Below, one piece after another: positions 34,916 through 44,193 of a stretch of DNA of 64,000 nt. Every line of letters begins with the position of its first letter. Positions within the stretch are counted from its first letter, which is position 1. The notes beneath the pieces are model-generated. The model worked only from the letters and a program-made list of their open reading frames with translations, was not told where the DNA came from and ran no database searches. Position numbers and translations under genes: made by a program. Source of the DNA: Paracoccus sp. S1E-3 (GTDB taxonomy: Bacteria; Pseudomonadota; Alphaproteobacteria; Rhodobacterales; Rhodobacteraceae); NCBI RefSeq assembly GCF_013868135.1, contig NZ_JACEMU010000004.1:248001-312000 (forward strand), given 5' to 3'.

Positions 34916-35099
34916 AGAAGCCCCTGCCCGGTCAGTTCGGCCAGCGATTTGCGCAGCGTCCCGACCGAAGCCCCGAACCGCGCCGCCAGTTCGCGTTCGG
35001 GCGCGAGGCGTTCGCCGTCCAGAAGATGACCGGCGGCGATCTCGCGCGCCATAAGGTCGCTGATGCGGATATAGATCAGCAGGGCTGTGGGGTATTCAT
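34916..35099 (-). pseudogene. 5' part of a GntR-family regulator
   Basis: The minus-strand frame reads EYPTALLIYIRISDLMAREI, then LLDGERLAPERELAARFGAS and VGTLRKSLAELTGQGLLE, the winged-helix DNA-binding domain of a GntR regulator. It breaks at about 34916 where the oxidoreductase fragment begins. There is no in-frame ATG at the expected N-terminus (an ATG one frame off hits a stop after 7 codons), so the start region is also damaged. Confidence 0.7.
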
Positions 35100-35184
35100 G
35101 GCCGGCCCGCGATGAATTGATACATCATTGCTGTATAAAAAATCCTGATGGGCAAGGAAGAATCGCGGCGGGGAAATTTATCGC

Positions 35185-36341
35185 ATGACCGTTGTCCCGA
35201 TCACCTCCGCCACGCTTGATGCCGCCGAGATCGCGTGGTTTTCCGCCCTCTGCTCGGATGATTACCGTTATCTGGGGGTGCCGGACGGGACGCTGCGGTC
35301 CAGTTGGGATCATTGCGCCGCTATCGTGCGCATGGCCGAGGCGCAGGGGTTTGACAATATCCTGTGCCTGTCCTCCTATCAGGTGGGGCAGGACACGCTG
35401 AGCTTCGTCGCCGGCTGCGCACCCCTGACCAAGCGCATCAACATGCTGGCTGCCAGTGCTGCGGCGAGATGCAGCGGATCATGCTGGCCCGCACCATCGC
35501 CACGCTGGACCATATGCTGAAGGGCCGACTGGTTCTGAATATCATCAGCAGCGACTTTCCCGGCGAGACGGCCGACAGCACTTTCCGCTACCAACGCTCG
35601 CGCGAGGTGGTCGAGATCCTGAAACAGGCCTGGACGCGGGACGAGATCAACCATGACGGTGCGGTCTATCGGTTCCACAGCGTCCCGACTGCTCCGGCGA
35701 AGCCCTTTCAACAGAATGGCGGCCCGCTTCTTTATTTCGGCGGCTACAGCCCCGACGCGCTGGAACTGTGCGGCCAGCATTGCAACGTTTATCTGATGTG
35801 GCCCGAAACGCGCGAGGATCTGGCCGGGCGGATGCGAGCGGTGAACGCCGTGGCCGAACGCCATGGCCGGACACTGGATGTCGGGCTGCGTGTCCATGTC
35901 ATCGTCCGCGAAACCGAGGCCGAGGCGCGCGATCATGCGCGCAGGCTGGTCTCGAAGCTGGATGACGATCTGGGTCGGGCGATCCGCGAACGGGCGCTGG
36001 ATGCGGGGTCGCTGCGTGTGGCGCATCAGACCCGCAACCGCGACCTTGCCGATATGGATGGCTTAATCGAACGGCACCTGTGGACGGGGATCGGCCGGCT
36101 GCGGTCGGGCTGCAGGGCGGCAATCGTCGGGTCGGCCGATCAGGTGCTGTCGGAAATCGAGGCCTACCGGAAGATGGGCATCCGCGCCTTCATCTTCTCG
36201 GGCTATCCGCATCTGGACGAATGCGAATATTTCGGCAAACTGGTCCTGCCGCATGTGAAGACCTGTTCGCCGCCCGAGGCTTACGGACGGGTGCCGGCAA
36301 GGACCCCCGCCACCCCGCTTGGAACCGGAGAACGCTGCTGA
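35185..36341 (+). pseudogene. Frameshifted LLM-class flavin monooxygenase (SsuD-like)
   Basis: The reading frame starts at 35185 ([18 protein letters not shown]) with ggggaaa upstream. It runs through [20 protein letters not shown] and KRINMLAA. Near 35454-35459 one base appears lost; the sequence continues in the next frame with [33 protein letters not shown] and LLYFGGYSPDALELC to the stop at 36339-36341. Those are signatures of the bacterial luciferase-like alkanesulfonate monooxygenase group (FMNH2-dependent C-S cleavage). The repaired length (about 385 aa) is normal for SsuD-like proteins. Either a recent pseudogene or a sequencing error. Confidence 0.8.
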
Positions 36342-37234
36342 TGGAACGCGTGGCCCTGAATGCCGATCTGGACCTCAGCCGCATCGTCTATGGCATGTGG
36401 CGTCTGGCCGGGGATGCCGATACCAGCCCCGCCCATGTCCGCGCCAAGATCGATGCCTGTCTGGAACAGGGCATCACCAGTTTCGATCAGGCCGACATCT
36501 ACGGCGATTACGAAAGCCAGGCGGTGCTGGGCCGGGCGCTGAGGGCCGCGCCCGGATTGCGCGAGCGGATCGAGATCGTCAGCAAGGCCGACATCGCGCT
36601 GATCTCGGACAAGGCGCCGGGACGCCGGATCAAGCATTACGATACCGGGCGGGCGCATGTGCTCGCCTCGGTCGAGCAATCCCTGCTGGAGATGGGGCTG
36701 GACTATCTGGACCTGCTGCTGATCCACCGGCCCGACCCGCTGATGGATCAGAACGAGACCGGCGCCGTGTTGGACGAACTGGTGACCAGCGGCAAGGTCC
36801 GCGCGGTCGGGGTGTCGAACTTCCGGCTGTTCGATTGGAACCTGCTGCAATCGGCGATGAAAACGCCGCTGGTGACCAACCAGATCGAGTTGAGCCTGAT
36901 CCATTCCGAACCCTTCCGCAATGGCGACCTCGCCTTCCTGCAGGAGCGCGGTATCCCGCCGATGGCCTGGTCGCCGCTGGCGGGGGGCGCGCTGTTCGAC
37001 GGCGCGAACCCGGCGCTGCTGGCGCGCCTGAGCGAGATCGGCGCCGCGCACGGCACCGACGCCACTGCCGTGGCCGTCGCCTGGCTGCTGCGTCACCCGG
37101 CGCGGATCATCCCGGTGCTGGGCAGCAACAATCTCGATCGCATCCGCCGCATGGCCGAGGCCACGCGCATCACCCTCGACCGCGAAAGCTGGTTCGAGCT
37201 TTACCAGCTCGGCAATGGCTTCGAAGTTCCCTGA
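36341..37234 (+). CDS. Aldo/keto reductase (YdhF-like)
   Basis: A 297-aa (beta/alpha)8 NADPH-dependent reductase. The catalytic tetrad is visible: Asp49, Tyr54, Lys82 and His129 (LLLIHRPDPLMD). The cofactor-binding end IIPVLGSNNLDRIRR is also present. It resembles E. coli YdhF, an aldo/keto reductase of unknown substrate. Its ATG overlaps the stop of the frameshifted monooxygenase by one base, so the pair was once an operon. Confidence 0.88.
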   Translation: MERVALNADLDLSRIVYGMWRLAGDADTSPAHVRAKIDACLEQGITSFDQADIYGDYESQAVLGRALRAAPGLRERIEIVSKADIALISDKAPGRRIKHYDTGRAHVLASVEQSLLEMGLDYLDLLLIHRPDPLMDQNETGAVLDELVTSGKVRAVGVSNFRLFDWNLLQSAMKTPLVTNQIELSLIHSEPFRNGDLAFLQERGIPPMAWSPLAGGALFDGANPALLARLSEIGAAHGTDATAVAVAWLLRHPARIIPVLGSNNLDRIRRMAEATRITLDRESWFELYQLGNGFEVP

Positions 37235-37694
37235 AGATCGCGGAACCCATGCAACAGCCCCACCATTCCCCTTCTTGGGTCGAGACCGTGCGCGCCTGTC
37301 GCGATGCATCCGGCCGGTGTGCGCCTGAAATGGCGGGGGTGTCCGCGCACGGCCTCCGTTCGCGTGCGGTGACGCGGGCGCTATGGCCGCCCGCGCCGAC
37401 CGCGTGCGACTTCACCCTGTTGAGAGGGGCCACGCGCCTCGCCCTCCACATGCCGTCCCGCGGACAGGGCCTGCCGCGTCACGGCCTCGCCCGCGCGGCG
37501 AACCCCGACCTGCCGGGCCAGTTGCGCCGCCCGCAGGGGCTTTCGGTCGCGTTTCGCATACCGGCGCCGGGACGTGCATGACGAAGCCGATCATGCCATG
37601 GTCCCTGGCAGGGGCGCGCCGCTTCTGTTCTGTCGCGGCCGAACCGCGTCGCAATAAGGGCCCCACGACAGACGGGCCGCAGGAAGGGGAAGCG
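37235..37694. other. 460-bp gap before the TRAP operon
   Basis: Open GC-rich frames exist here but none has family character or a good ribosome-binding site. It must contain the promoter of the TRAP operon, which I could not locate. Confidence 0.4.
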
Positions 37695-38285
37695 ATGAGC
37701 GACATCCTCATAAAATTGTTGAGGCCGCTGGAATGGATCAATGCGCGGCTGACGGGACTGGGATCTCTGCTTGGCGCGCTGGCGCTGGCACTGATGGTTC
37801 TGGTGATCCTGACACAGGTTTTCTGCCGCTATGCGCTGAACAACGCCCTGCCCTGGCCCGAGGAGGCCGCGCGCTTCCTGATGCTGTGGATGACCGGGCT
37901 GGCCGCGCCCGCCGTCTATCGCCGGGGCGGCTTCGTGGCCATCGACATGCTCGAGGCCGCGCTGCCGCGCCGGGCGGCCGCGGCGCTGGCACTGGCATTG
38001 CTGGTGATCTCGGCACTGGTGCTGGCGATGGCGTTGCAATTCGGCTGGAAGCACGTCAATTCGGGCTGGCTGTTCAATGCCGCGTCGCTGTGGGTGCCGC
38101 TGGACCTGCTGGGGATGGCGGCGATCCGGGTCAAACTGGCCTGGATGTATATGTCGATCTTCCTGGGCTTCGCTCTGCTGATGGCCGTGAATGCCGAGCT
38201 GATCCTGCGCAGCCTTATCCAACTGGGCGGCGGGGGCGACCGGCTGACCACGATTCCCTCCACCGTCATGGCGGAGGCCGAATAG
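37695..38285 (+). CDS. TRAP transporter small membrane subunit (DctQ type)
   Basis: A 196-aa protein with four hydrophobic segments, including the conserved FCRYALNNALPWPEEAARFLM region of DctQ proteins. TRAP importers use an ion gradient and a periplasmic binding protein to take up organic acids and related solutes. ATG at 37695 is supported by aggaagggg. The large subunit starts directly after its stop. Confidence 0.88.
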   Translation: MSDILIKLLRPLEWINARLTGLGSLLGALALALMVLVILTQVFCRYALNNALPWPEEAARFLMLWMTGLAAPAVYRRGGFVAIDMLEAALPRRAAAALALALLVISALVLAMALQFGWKHVNSGWLFNAASLWVPLDLLGMAAIRVKLAWMYMSIFLGFALLMAVNAELILRSLIQLGGGGDRLTTIPSTVMAEAE

Positions 38286-39575
38286 ATGCTGCTGTGGTTT
38301 CTTCCGGTTTTTCTGATCCTGCTGCTGATCGGGCTGCCGGTGTTCTTCGCCCTGCTGGCGGCGCCGGGACTGGTGCTGTGGCTGAACGGGCAGGAACGCG
38401 ATGTCGCGCTGCTCTATCGCAATGTCTATAACGGCATGGACAGCTTTCCACTCATGGCGATCCCCTTCTTCATGCTGGCGGGCGAGTTGATGAACCGGGG
38501 CGGCATCACCGAACGCCTGGTCGAATTCGCCCAAGCCCTGATGGGCCATCTGCGCGGCGGGTTGGCGCATGTGAACATCCTGTCGTCGATGCTGTTCGCC
38601 GGTCTGTCGGGGTCGGCGGTGGCCGATACCTCGGCGCTGGGATCGATGCTGATCCCGGCGATGGAAAAGCAGGGTTATACGCGACGCTTCTCGGCGGCAA
38701 TCACCGCGGCTTCCAGCGTGATCGGGCCGATCATCCCGCCTTCCGGGATCATGATCATCTATGCCTATGTGATGGGCGAAAGCGTGGCGGCGCTGTTTCT
38801 GGCCGGAATCGTGCCGGGGATCCTCGTCGGGCTGTCGCTGATGCTGATGGTCAAGGTCATGGCCGACCGATATGACTTTCCCGTCGCCAGCCCCCGCACC
38901 ACCTGGCGCGAGAAGGGTCAGGCCAGCCTGAAGGCATTCTTCCCGCTGATGACGCCCGTCATCATCATGGGCGGCATCCTGGGCGGCATCTTCACCCCGA
39001 CCGAGGCCGCCGCTGTTGCCGCCGCCTACGGGCTGGTGATCGGGCTGTTCGTCATGCGGACGCTGACCCTGCGTGACATTCCGGGCATCCTGCAGCGCTC
39101 GGCCGCGACCTCGGCGGTGGTGCTGCTGCTGGTCGGCGCCGCCATGGCCTTCAAGACCGTGGTCAGCCTGTCCCACGCGCCCGAGATCCTTGCCGCGGTG
39201 ATCCTCGGGCTGTCCGAGAACCCGCTGATCCTGCTGTTCCTGATCAACGTGCTGCTGTTCATCGTCGGCATGTTTCTGGACGCGGGGCCGGCGATCATCA
39301 TCCTCGGGCCGGTGCTGGGGCCGATCTTCACCCAGATGGGGGTCGATCCGATTCATTTCGCCATCATCATGTCGGTCAACCTGACGGTCGGCCTGATCAC
39401 GCCGCCGATGGGACTGGTGCTGTTTGTGGCATCCTCGGTCTCGGGCGAACGGATCGCCACCATCGCGCGCGCGATCCTGCCCTTCCTCGCGATGGAGGTG
39501 ATCGTGATCTTCCTGATCACCTATATCCCGGCGATTTCGATGACGATCCCGCGTTTGACGGGCTTTGCCGATTAG
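38286..39575 (+). CDS. TRAP transporter large permease (DctM type)
   Basis: A 429-aa membrane protein with about 12 hydrophobic segments and DctM motifs: PFFMLAGELMNRGGI, SSMLFAGLSGSAVADTSALG, and PPSGIMIIYAYVMGES. Length is normal for the family. Start codon is adjacent to the DctQ stop with no gap, and the binding-protein gene follows after 32 bases. Confidence 0.92.
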   Translation: MLLWFLPVFLILLLIGLPVFFALLAAPGLVLWLNGQERDVALLYRNVYNGMDSFPLMAIPFFMLAGELMNRGGITERLVEFAQALMGHLRGGLAHVNILSSMLFAGLSGSAVADTSALGSMLIPAMEKQGYTRRFSAAITAASSVIGPIIPPSGIMIIYAYVMGESVAALFLAGIVPGILVGLSLMLMVKVMADRYDFPVASPRTTWREKGQASLKAFFPLMTPVIIMGGILGGIFTPTEAAAVAAAYGLVIGLFVMRTLTLRDIPGILQRSAATSAVVLLLVGAAMAFKTVVSLSHAPEILAAVILGLSENPLILLFLINVLLFIVGMFLDAGPAIIILGPVLGPIFTQMGVDPIHFAIIMSVNLTVGLITPPMGLVLFVASSVSGERIATIARAILPFLAMEVIVIFLITYIPAISMTIPRLTGFAD

Positions 39576-39607
39576 GCTGTTATGCACAAACCACAAGGGA
39601 GACGACG

Positions 39608-40657
39608 ATGCTGACCAGAACCCTGACCGCAATGGCGCTGATCTGCGCGTTCGGCACCGCCGCCGCCGCGCAGGAATACACGCTGCGTGCCACCGCCAAT
39701 TCCAACGAACAGGACGAGGATTTCGACGGGCTGGTCGTGTTCAAGAACTATGTCGAGAACGCCTCGAACGGCGCCATCAAGGTCGAACTGTTCATCGGCA
39801 CCCAACTGTGCGGCAACGGCGCCGAATGCCTGCAGGGTGTGGCCGATGGGTCGATCGACATCTTCATCGCGACCTCCAGCGGGGCGGCGGGGATCTTCCC
39901 CTATATCCAGGTGCTCGACCTGCCCTATCTGATGGATGACGACCGGGTCGCGGAAAAGCTGCTGACCGGGGATTTCCCGCTGAAGCTGCGCGACATGGCG
40001 CTGGAAAGCAGCGGCGGCAAGATCCGGCTGATGACCATCGGCAATACCGGCGGCTGGCGCAGCTTCGCCAATACAGAAAAGCAGGTCCGCAGCCCCGCCG
40101 ATCTGGCCGGGATGAAGCTGCGCACCGTCGAAGCCGACCTGCCGCAGGAACTGGTGCGCGCCTTCGGGGCCTCGCCCACGCCGATTCCCTGGCCCGAGCT
40201 GTTCACCTCGTTGCAGACCGGCGTGGTCGAGGGGACGCAGAACGGCATCACCGACATCATGAACATGAAATTCCCCGATGCCGGGCTGGATTACCTGACC
40301 CTCGACAACCACGCCTATATGAGCGCCTTCTGGTTCATGTCGAATGACAGTTTCATGGCCCTGCCCGAGGATTTGCGCCGCGTCGTCGTCGATGGCTTCT
40401 ATCAGCTGCAGCAGGCGACCTTCGCCAGCCCCAAGCGCAAATCCATCAGGGGATACGAGGATTTCGTCGCCGGCGGCGGCGATCTTTACGTCCCCACGCC
40501 CGAGGAAAAGCAGGCTTTCCGGGACGCCGCCGCGCCGGTTTACGAATGGTTCACGACCAGCGTCGATGGCGGTGCCGAAATCTTTGCCACCTTCGAGGAG
40601 GCCGTCGCCAAGGCCCAGTCCGAGGTCGATGCCGAACGCGCAGCCGAGATGAACTGA
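39608..40657 (+). CDS. TRAP transporter substrate-binding protein (DctP type)
   Basis: A 349-aa periplasmic protein with signal peptide residues 1-21 (ALICAFGTAAAAQ), then DctP motifs: NASNGAIKVELFIGTQLCG, the GGWRSFANTEKQVRSPADL strand and GMKLRTVE carrying the arginine that clamps a carboxylate ligand. So a carboxylic acid is the likely substrate. Third gene of the TRAP operon, followed by a hairpin. Confidence 0.9.
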   Translation: MLTRTLTAMALICAFGTAAAAQEYTLRATANSNEQDEDFDGLVVFKNYVENASNGAIKVELFIGTQLCGNGAECLQGVADGSIDIFIATSSGAAGIFPYIQVLDLPYLMDDDRVAEKLLTGDFPLKLRDMALESSGGKIRLMTIGNTGGWRSFANTEKQVRSPADLAGMKLRTVEADLPQELVRAFGASPTPIPWPELFTSLQTGVVEGTQNGITDIMNMKFPDAGLDYLTLDNHAYMSAFWFMSNDSFMALPEDLRRVVVDGFYQLQQATFASPKRKSIRGYEDFVAGGGDLYVPTPEEKQAFRDAAAPVYEWFTTSVDGGAEIFATFEEAVAKAQSEVDAERAAEMN

Positions 40658-40663
40658 CGCGCG

Positions 40664-40684
40664 GGGGCGGCGGCGTGCCGCCCC
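40664..40684. terminator. Hairpin between convergent genes
   Basis: ggggcggc (40664-40671) pairs with gccgcccc (40677-40684) around ggcgt. It lies between the DctP stop and the convergent dehydrogenase stop and may serve both; there is no clear T-run. Confidence 0.5.
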
Positions 40685-41550
40685 TAACGCCGCAACCGCG
40701 CGATCAGCGACGAAGTATCCCACCGCCCGCCGCCCATGCCCTGCACCTCCTTGTAGAACTGGTCCACCAGCGCCGTGACCGGCAGGCTGACGCCCAGATC
40801 GTCCGAGGCATCGAGGCAGATCCCCAGATCCTTGCGCATCCAGTCGACGGCGAAGCCGTGTTCGAATTCGCCCGCCGCCATGGTCTTGTGGCGGTTGGCC
40901 ATCTGCCAGCTGCCGGCCGCGCCCTGGCTGATGACCTCGACCACCTTCTCGATCTCCAGCCCCGATGCCTCGGCGAAGCGCAGCGATTCCGACAGCGCCT
41001 GCACCAGCCCGGCAATGGCGATCTGGTTGCACATCTTTGTGGTCTGGCCCGCGCCCACCGGCCCCATCAACCGGCAGATCTTGGCATAGGCCTCGATCAC
41101 CGGCCGGGCGCGGTCGAAATCCGCCGGGCTGCCGCCGCACATCACCGAAAGCTGGCCGTTTTCCGCCCCCGCCTGGCCGCCCGAAACCGGCCCGTCGACA
41201 TAGCCGATCCCGGCGTCCGCCGCGATTTCCGCCAGTTCACGCGTCACCCGCGCCGACACCGTGGTGTGGTCGACGAAAATCGTGCCAGCGCCCATGCCGG
41301 CGAAGGCGCCGTCTTCGCCCAGACAGACGCTGCGCAGGTCGTCGTCATTGCCCACGCAGGCCATGACGAATTCGGCGCCCATGGCGGCCTCGCGCGGGGT
41401 GGGGGCGGCGCGGCCGCCATGGCGTTCGACCCAGGCCCCGGCCTTGGCGGGGCTGCGGTTATAGACGGTGACCTCGTGGCCCGCGGCAGCCAGATGGCCC
41501 GCCATTGGAAAGCCCATCACGCCCAGTCCCAGAAATGCCACCTTCGCCAT
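40684..41550 (-). CDS. Beta-hydroxyacid dehydrogenase (HIBADH/GarR family)
   Basis: A 288-aa NAD(P)-dependent dehydrogenase with the N-terminal GLGVMGFPMA motif, the substrate motif DGPVSGGQAGA at 119-129, and catalytic Lys172 in GQTTKMCNQ. Family members oxidise 3-hydroxyisobutyrate or reduce tartronate semialdehyde to glycerate. It is convergent with the TRAP operon, so a link with the imported acid is possible but unproven. Confidence 0.88.
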   Translation of the reverse strand: MAKVAFLGLGVMGFPMAGHLAAAGHEVTVYNRSPAKAGAWVERHGGRAAPTPREAAMGAEFVMACVGNDDDLRSVCLGEDGAFAGMGAGTIFVDHTTVSARVTRELAEIAADAGIGYVDGPVSGGQAGAENGQLSVMCGGSPADFDRARPVIEAYAKICRLMGPVGAGQTTKMCNQIAIAGLVQALSESLRFAEASGLEIEKVVEVISQGAAGSWQMANRHKTMAAGEFEHGFAVDWMRKDLGICLDASDDLGVSLPVTALVDQFYKEVQGMGGGRWDTSSLIARLRR

Positions 41551-41675
41551 TAAAGCCCCCTTTTCCTGCCGTTATCCGCGTTGAAAGCCAGCTTCGCTTG
41601 GCCTACACAGCCGCAAAGACACCACCCCCCGGCCCCGCGGTCAAGCGAGGGCGTTGCGAAGGATGCCGCCCGAAG

Positions 41676-44129
41676 ATGCTGACCCTGTTCCGCTGGTTTC
41701 TGCGGCTGACCCTTGGTCTGATCGTCGGGCTGCTGCTGGCGGCGGCGCTGATCTGGTATTTCGCCGTCCGCTCGCTGCCAGATTACAACGCCAGCTACCG
41801 CGTCGCCGGGATCACCGCGCCGGTCGAGATCGTGCGTTCGACCGAAAACGTGCCGCATATCTTCGCGCAGGCTGACAGCGACGCCTATTTCGCGCTTGGC
41901 CTCGCCCACGCGCAGGATCGGCTGTTCCAGATGACCGTGCTGCGGCGCGCCGCCCAGGGCCGGCTGGCCGAGATCTATGGCGCGCGCGCCCTGCCCGCCG
42001 ACGATCTCGCCCGGCGGATGGGGATCGCACGGGTGGCGCGCGCCTCGCTGGCCGCGCAGACGCCGCAGACGCGGGCGGCACTGCAGGCCTATGCCGATGG
42101 CGTGAACCAGTGGATCGAGATCGTCAATCAGGGCGCGCTGGGTCGCGGCGCGCCGGAATTCTTCCTGTTCCCCGACGATATCGCCTATTGGCAGGCCGCC
42201 GATTCGCTGGCCATCCTGAAGCTGTTCGCGGCCGCGAGCAGCCGGCAGATCCCTGCCGAGGTGCTGCGCGCCCAGCTGTCGCTGGTCGCGCCCGAGCGCG
42301 GTCAGGATCTGGTCGCAAGTCTGGGCGAGCCGGCGATGCCGGCCTATGCGACGCTGTTTCCGGGCGCCCGCATCTCGCCCACGCAGCCCGCGCCCGCCGA
42401 GGGCTGGCCCTATGATCTCGCCGGTTATCTGCGCCCCTTCTCGGGTCAGGGCGCGACTGCCTTCGCCGCAGACGGACAGCGCACCACCGCCGGGCTGCCG
42501 CTGCTGGCCAATGACCCCCAGGCGGCGCTGACGATGCCCTCGCTGTGGTATCTGGCGCGGATGCAGCTGCAATCGGGCGACGTGATCGGGGCCACCATTC
42601 CCGGTATTCCGGCGGTGATGTCGGGCCGCTCGGCCAAGCTGGCCTGGGGCTTCGTGCCGGCGCAGATCGACGATGCCGACATCCATATCGAAGAAATCCA
42701 GCCCGGCGACACGGACCGCTATCGCGGCATCACCGGCTGGCAGGATTTCACCGCCCGGCGCGAGATCATCCGCGTCCGCGATGGCGAGGACCGCGACATC
42801 ACCCTGCGCGAGACGGAAAACGGCCCGCTTCTGTCGGCGACCAGCTTCGGCCTCGGCTCGGTCACGCCGCCGGGCTTTGCGGCCTCGCTGTCCTGGACCG
42901 GGCTGACGCCCGACGACCGCACCATGAGCGCGCTGATCGGGGTCATGACCGCCCCCGACCGGGCCACCGCCTTCACCGCCGCGCAGGATTGGGTCGCCCC
43001 GGCGGTGCGGCTGTCGCTGGCCGATCGCGACGGCATCGCCGAGCGGCTGGTCGGGCTGGTGCCGCAGCGCCTGCCCGAAAACGCCACACTGGGCCGGATG
43101 CCAACGCCAGGCTGGATCGCCGGCAACCGCTGGCAGGCGCTTGGCCGGCCGGAATCGCCCGACGTGACGGTGAACGGCCTCGACCTGTCGACCGGCGCGC
43201 TGAGCGGCGGCGCTTACGGCTTCGACGGCGATTTCGCGCTGCGCCGCGAACGCCTGCGCCGGTTGCTGGATGGCCGCGAGGTACATAGCCGTGACAGTTT
43301 CATCGAGACCCAACTGGACATCGTCAGCCCCGCTGCGCGCGCGCTGCTGCCGCTGGTGGGCGCCGATCTGTGGTTCACCGGCGAGCCGGCGGCGCAGGGC
43401 ACTCCGGAGCGCCAGCGTCAGGACGCCCTGCGCCTGCTGGCCGAATGGGACGGCGCCATGAGCGAGCACCTGCCCGAACCACTGATCTATGCGGCATGGA
43501 TGCGCGCCCTGCAGGACCGGCTGATCCGGGATGAACTGGGTCCGCTGGCCGATCATATCAGCGCCCTGCAGCCCAGCTTCATCGAACGGGTCTACCGCAA
43601 CCGTGCAGGGGCGGCGGCCTGGTGCGACATCCGCCAGTCGGCGGCGATCGAATCCTGCTCGACCGTGGCGCGGCAGGCGCTGGATGCAGCGATCATGGAC
43701 CTGACCGACCGCTACGGCCCCGATGTGACCAGCTGGCGGTGGGGCGATGCGCATGAGGCCGTGCAGATGCATCCGGCGCTGGGGCCGATCCCGCGGCTGG
43801 GCTGGATCGCCAATCTGCGCCAGTCGCTTTCGGGGGGCGACACGACGCTGGCGCGCGCGCCCGTCGAGAATGCGGGCGGGCGCCCCTTCCGCCCCACGAC
43901 CGGCGCGGGCTATCGCGGGGTATACGATCTGGCCGATCCGGACAGTTCCGTCTTCATCATCGCCTCGGGGCAGTCGGGACATCCCTTCTCGCGCCATTAT
44001 GACGATCTGGCGGTCAAGTGGCGGCGCGGCGAATATATCACCATGTCGCTCGATCCCGATCTGGCGCGGGCTGCGGCGGCCGGAATCACGCGGCTGATCC
44101 CGACCGCGGCCGCGCCTGCCGCCGAATAA
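41676..44129 (+). CDS. Penicillin acylase-family protein, nucleophile Ser apparently missing
   Basis: An 817-aa protein with an N-terminal membrane anchor (residues 3-31), the acylase alpha-chain features GLAHAQDRLFQM and a beta-chain region LPLLANDPQAAL, WYLARMQLQSGDVIGATIPGIPAVMSGRS. In this Ntn-hydrolase family the beta chain begins with the nucleophile in GSNxW/F. Here the aligned stretch is GATAFAADG at residues 259-267, with Ala260 at the Ser position and Thr261 at Asn, and NDPH is NDPQ. Self-cleavage and acylase activity are therefore doubtful. ATG at 41676 is placed just before the anchor. It stands alone. Confidence 0.8.
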   Translation: MLTLFRWFLRLTLGLIVGLLLAAALIWYFAVRSLPDYNASYRVAGITAPVEIVRSTENVPHIFAQADSDAYFALGLAHAQDRLFQMTVLRRAAQGRLAEIYGARALPADDLARRMGIARVARASLAAQTPQTRAALQAYADGVNQWIEIVNQGALGRGAPEFFLFPDDIAYWQAADSLAILKLFAAASSRQIPAEVLRAQLSLVAPERGQDLVASLGEPAMPAYATLFPGARISPTQPAPAEGWPYDLAGYLRPFSGQGATAFAADGQRTTAGLPLLANDPQAALTMPSLWYLARMQLQSGDVIGATIPGIPAVMSGRSAKLAWGFVPAQIDDADIHIEEIQPGDTDRYRGITGWQDFTARREIIRVRDGEDRDITLRETENGPLLSATSFGLGSVTPPGFAASLSWTGLTPDDRTMSALIGVMTAPDRATAFTAAQDWVAPAVRLSLADRDGIAERLVGLVPQRLPENATLGRMPTPGWIAGNRWQALGRPESPDVTVNGLDLSTGALSGGAYGFDGDFALRRERLRRLLDGREVHSRDSFIETQLDIVSPAARALLPLVGADLWFTGEPAAQGTPERQRQDALRLLAEWDGAMSEHLPEPLIYAAWMRALQDRLIRDELGPLADHISALQPSFIERVYRNRAGAAAWCDIRQSAAIESCSTVARQALDAAIMDLTDRYGPDVTSWRWGDAHEAVQMHPALGPIPRLGWIANLRQSLSGGDTTLARAPVENAGGRPFRPTTGAGYRGVYDLADPDSSVFIIASGQSGHPFSRHYDDLAVKWRRGEYITMSLDPDLARAAAAGITRLIPTAAAPAAE

Positions 44130-44193
44130 GCCCAGCCGGTCTTGGCAAAGCAGAGCGGCGCAGAATATCAACGGATGAAACGTGGTAAGGCGG

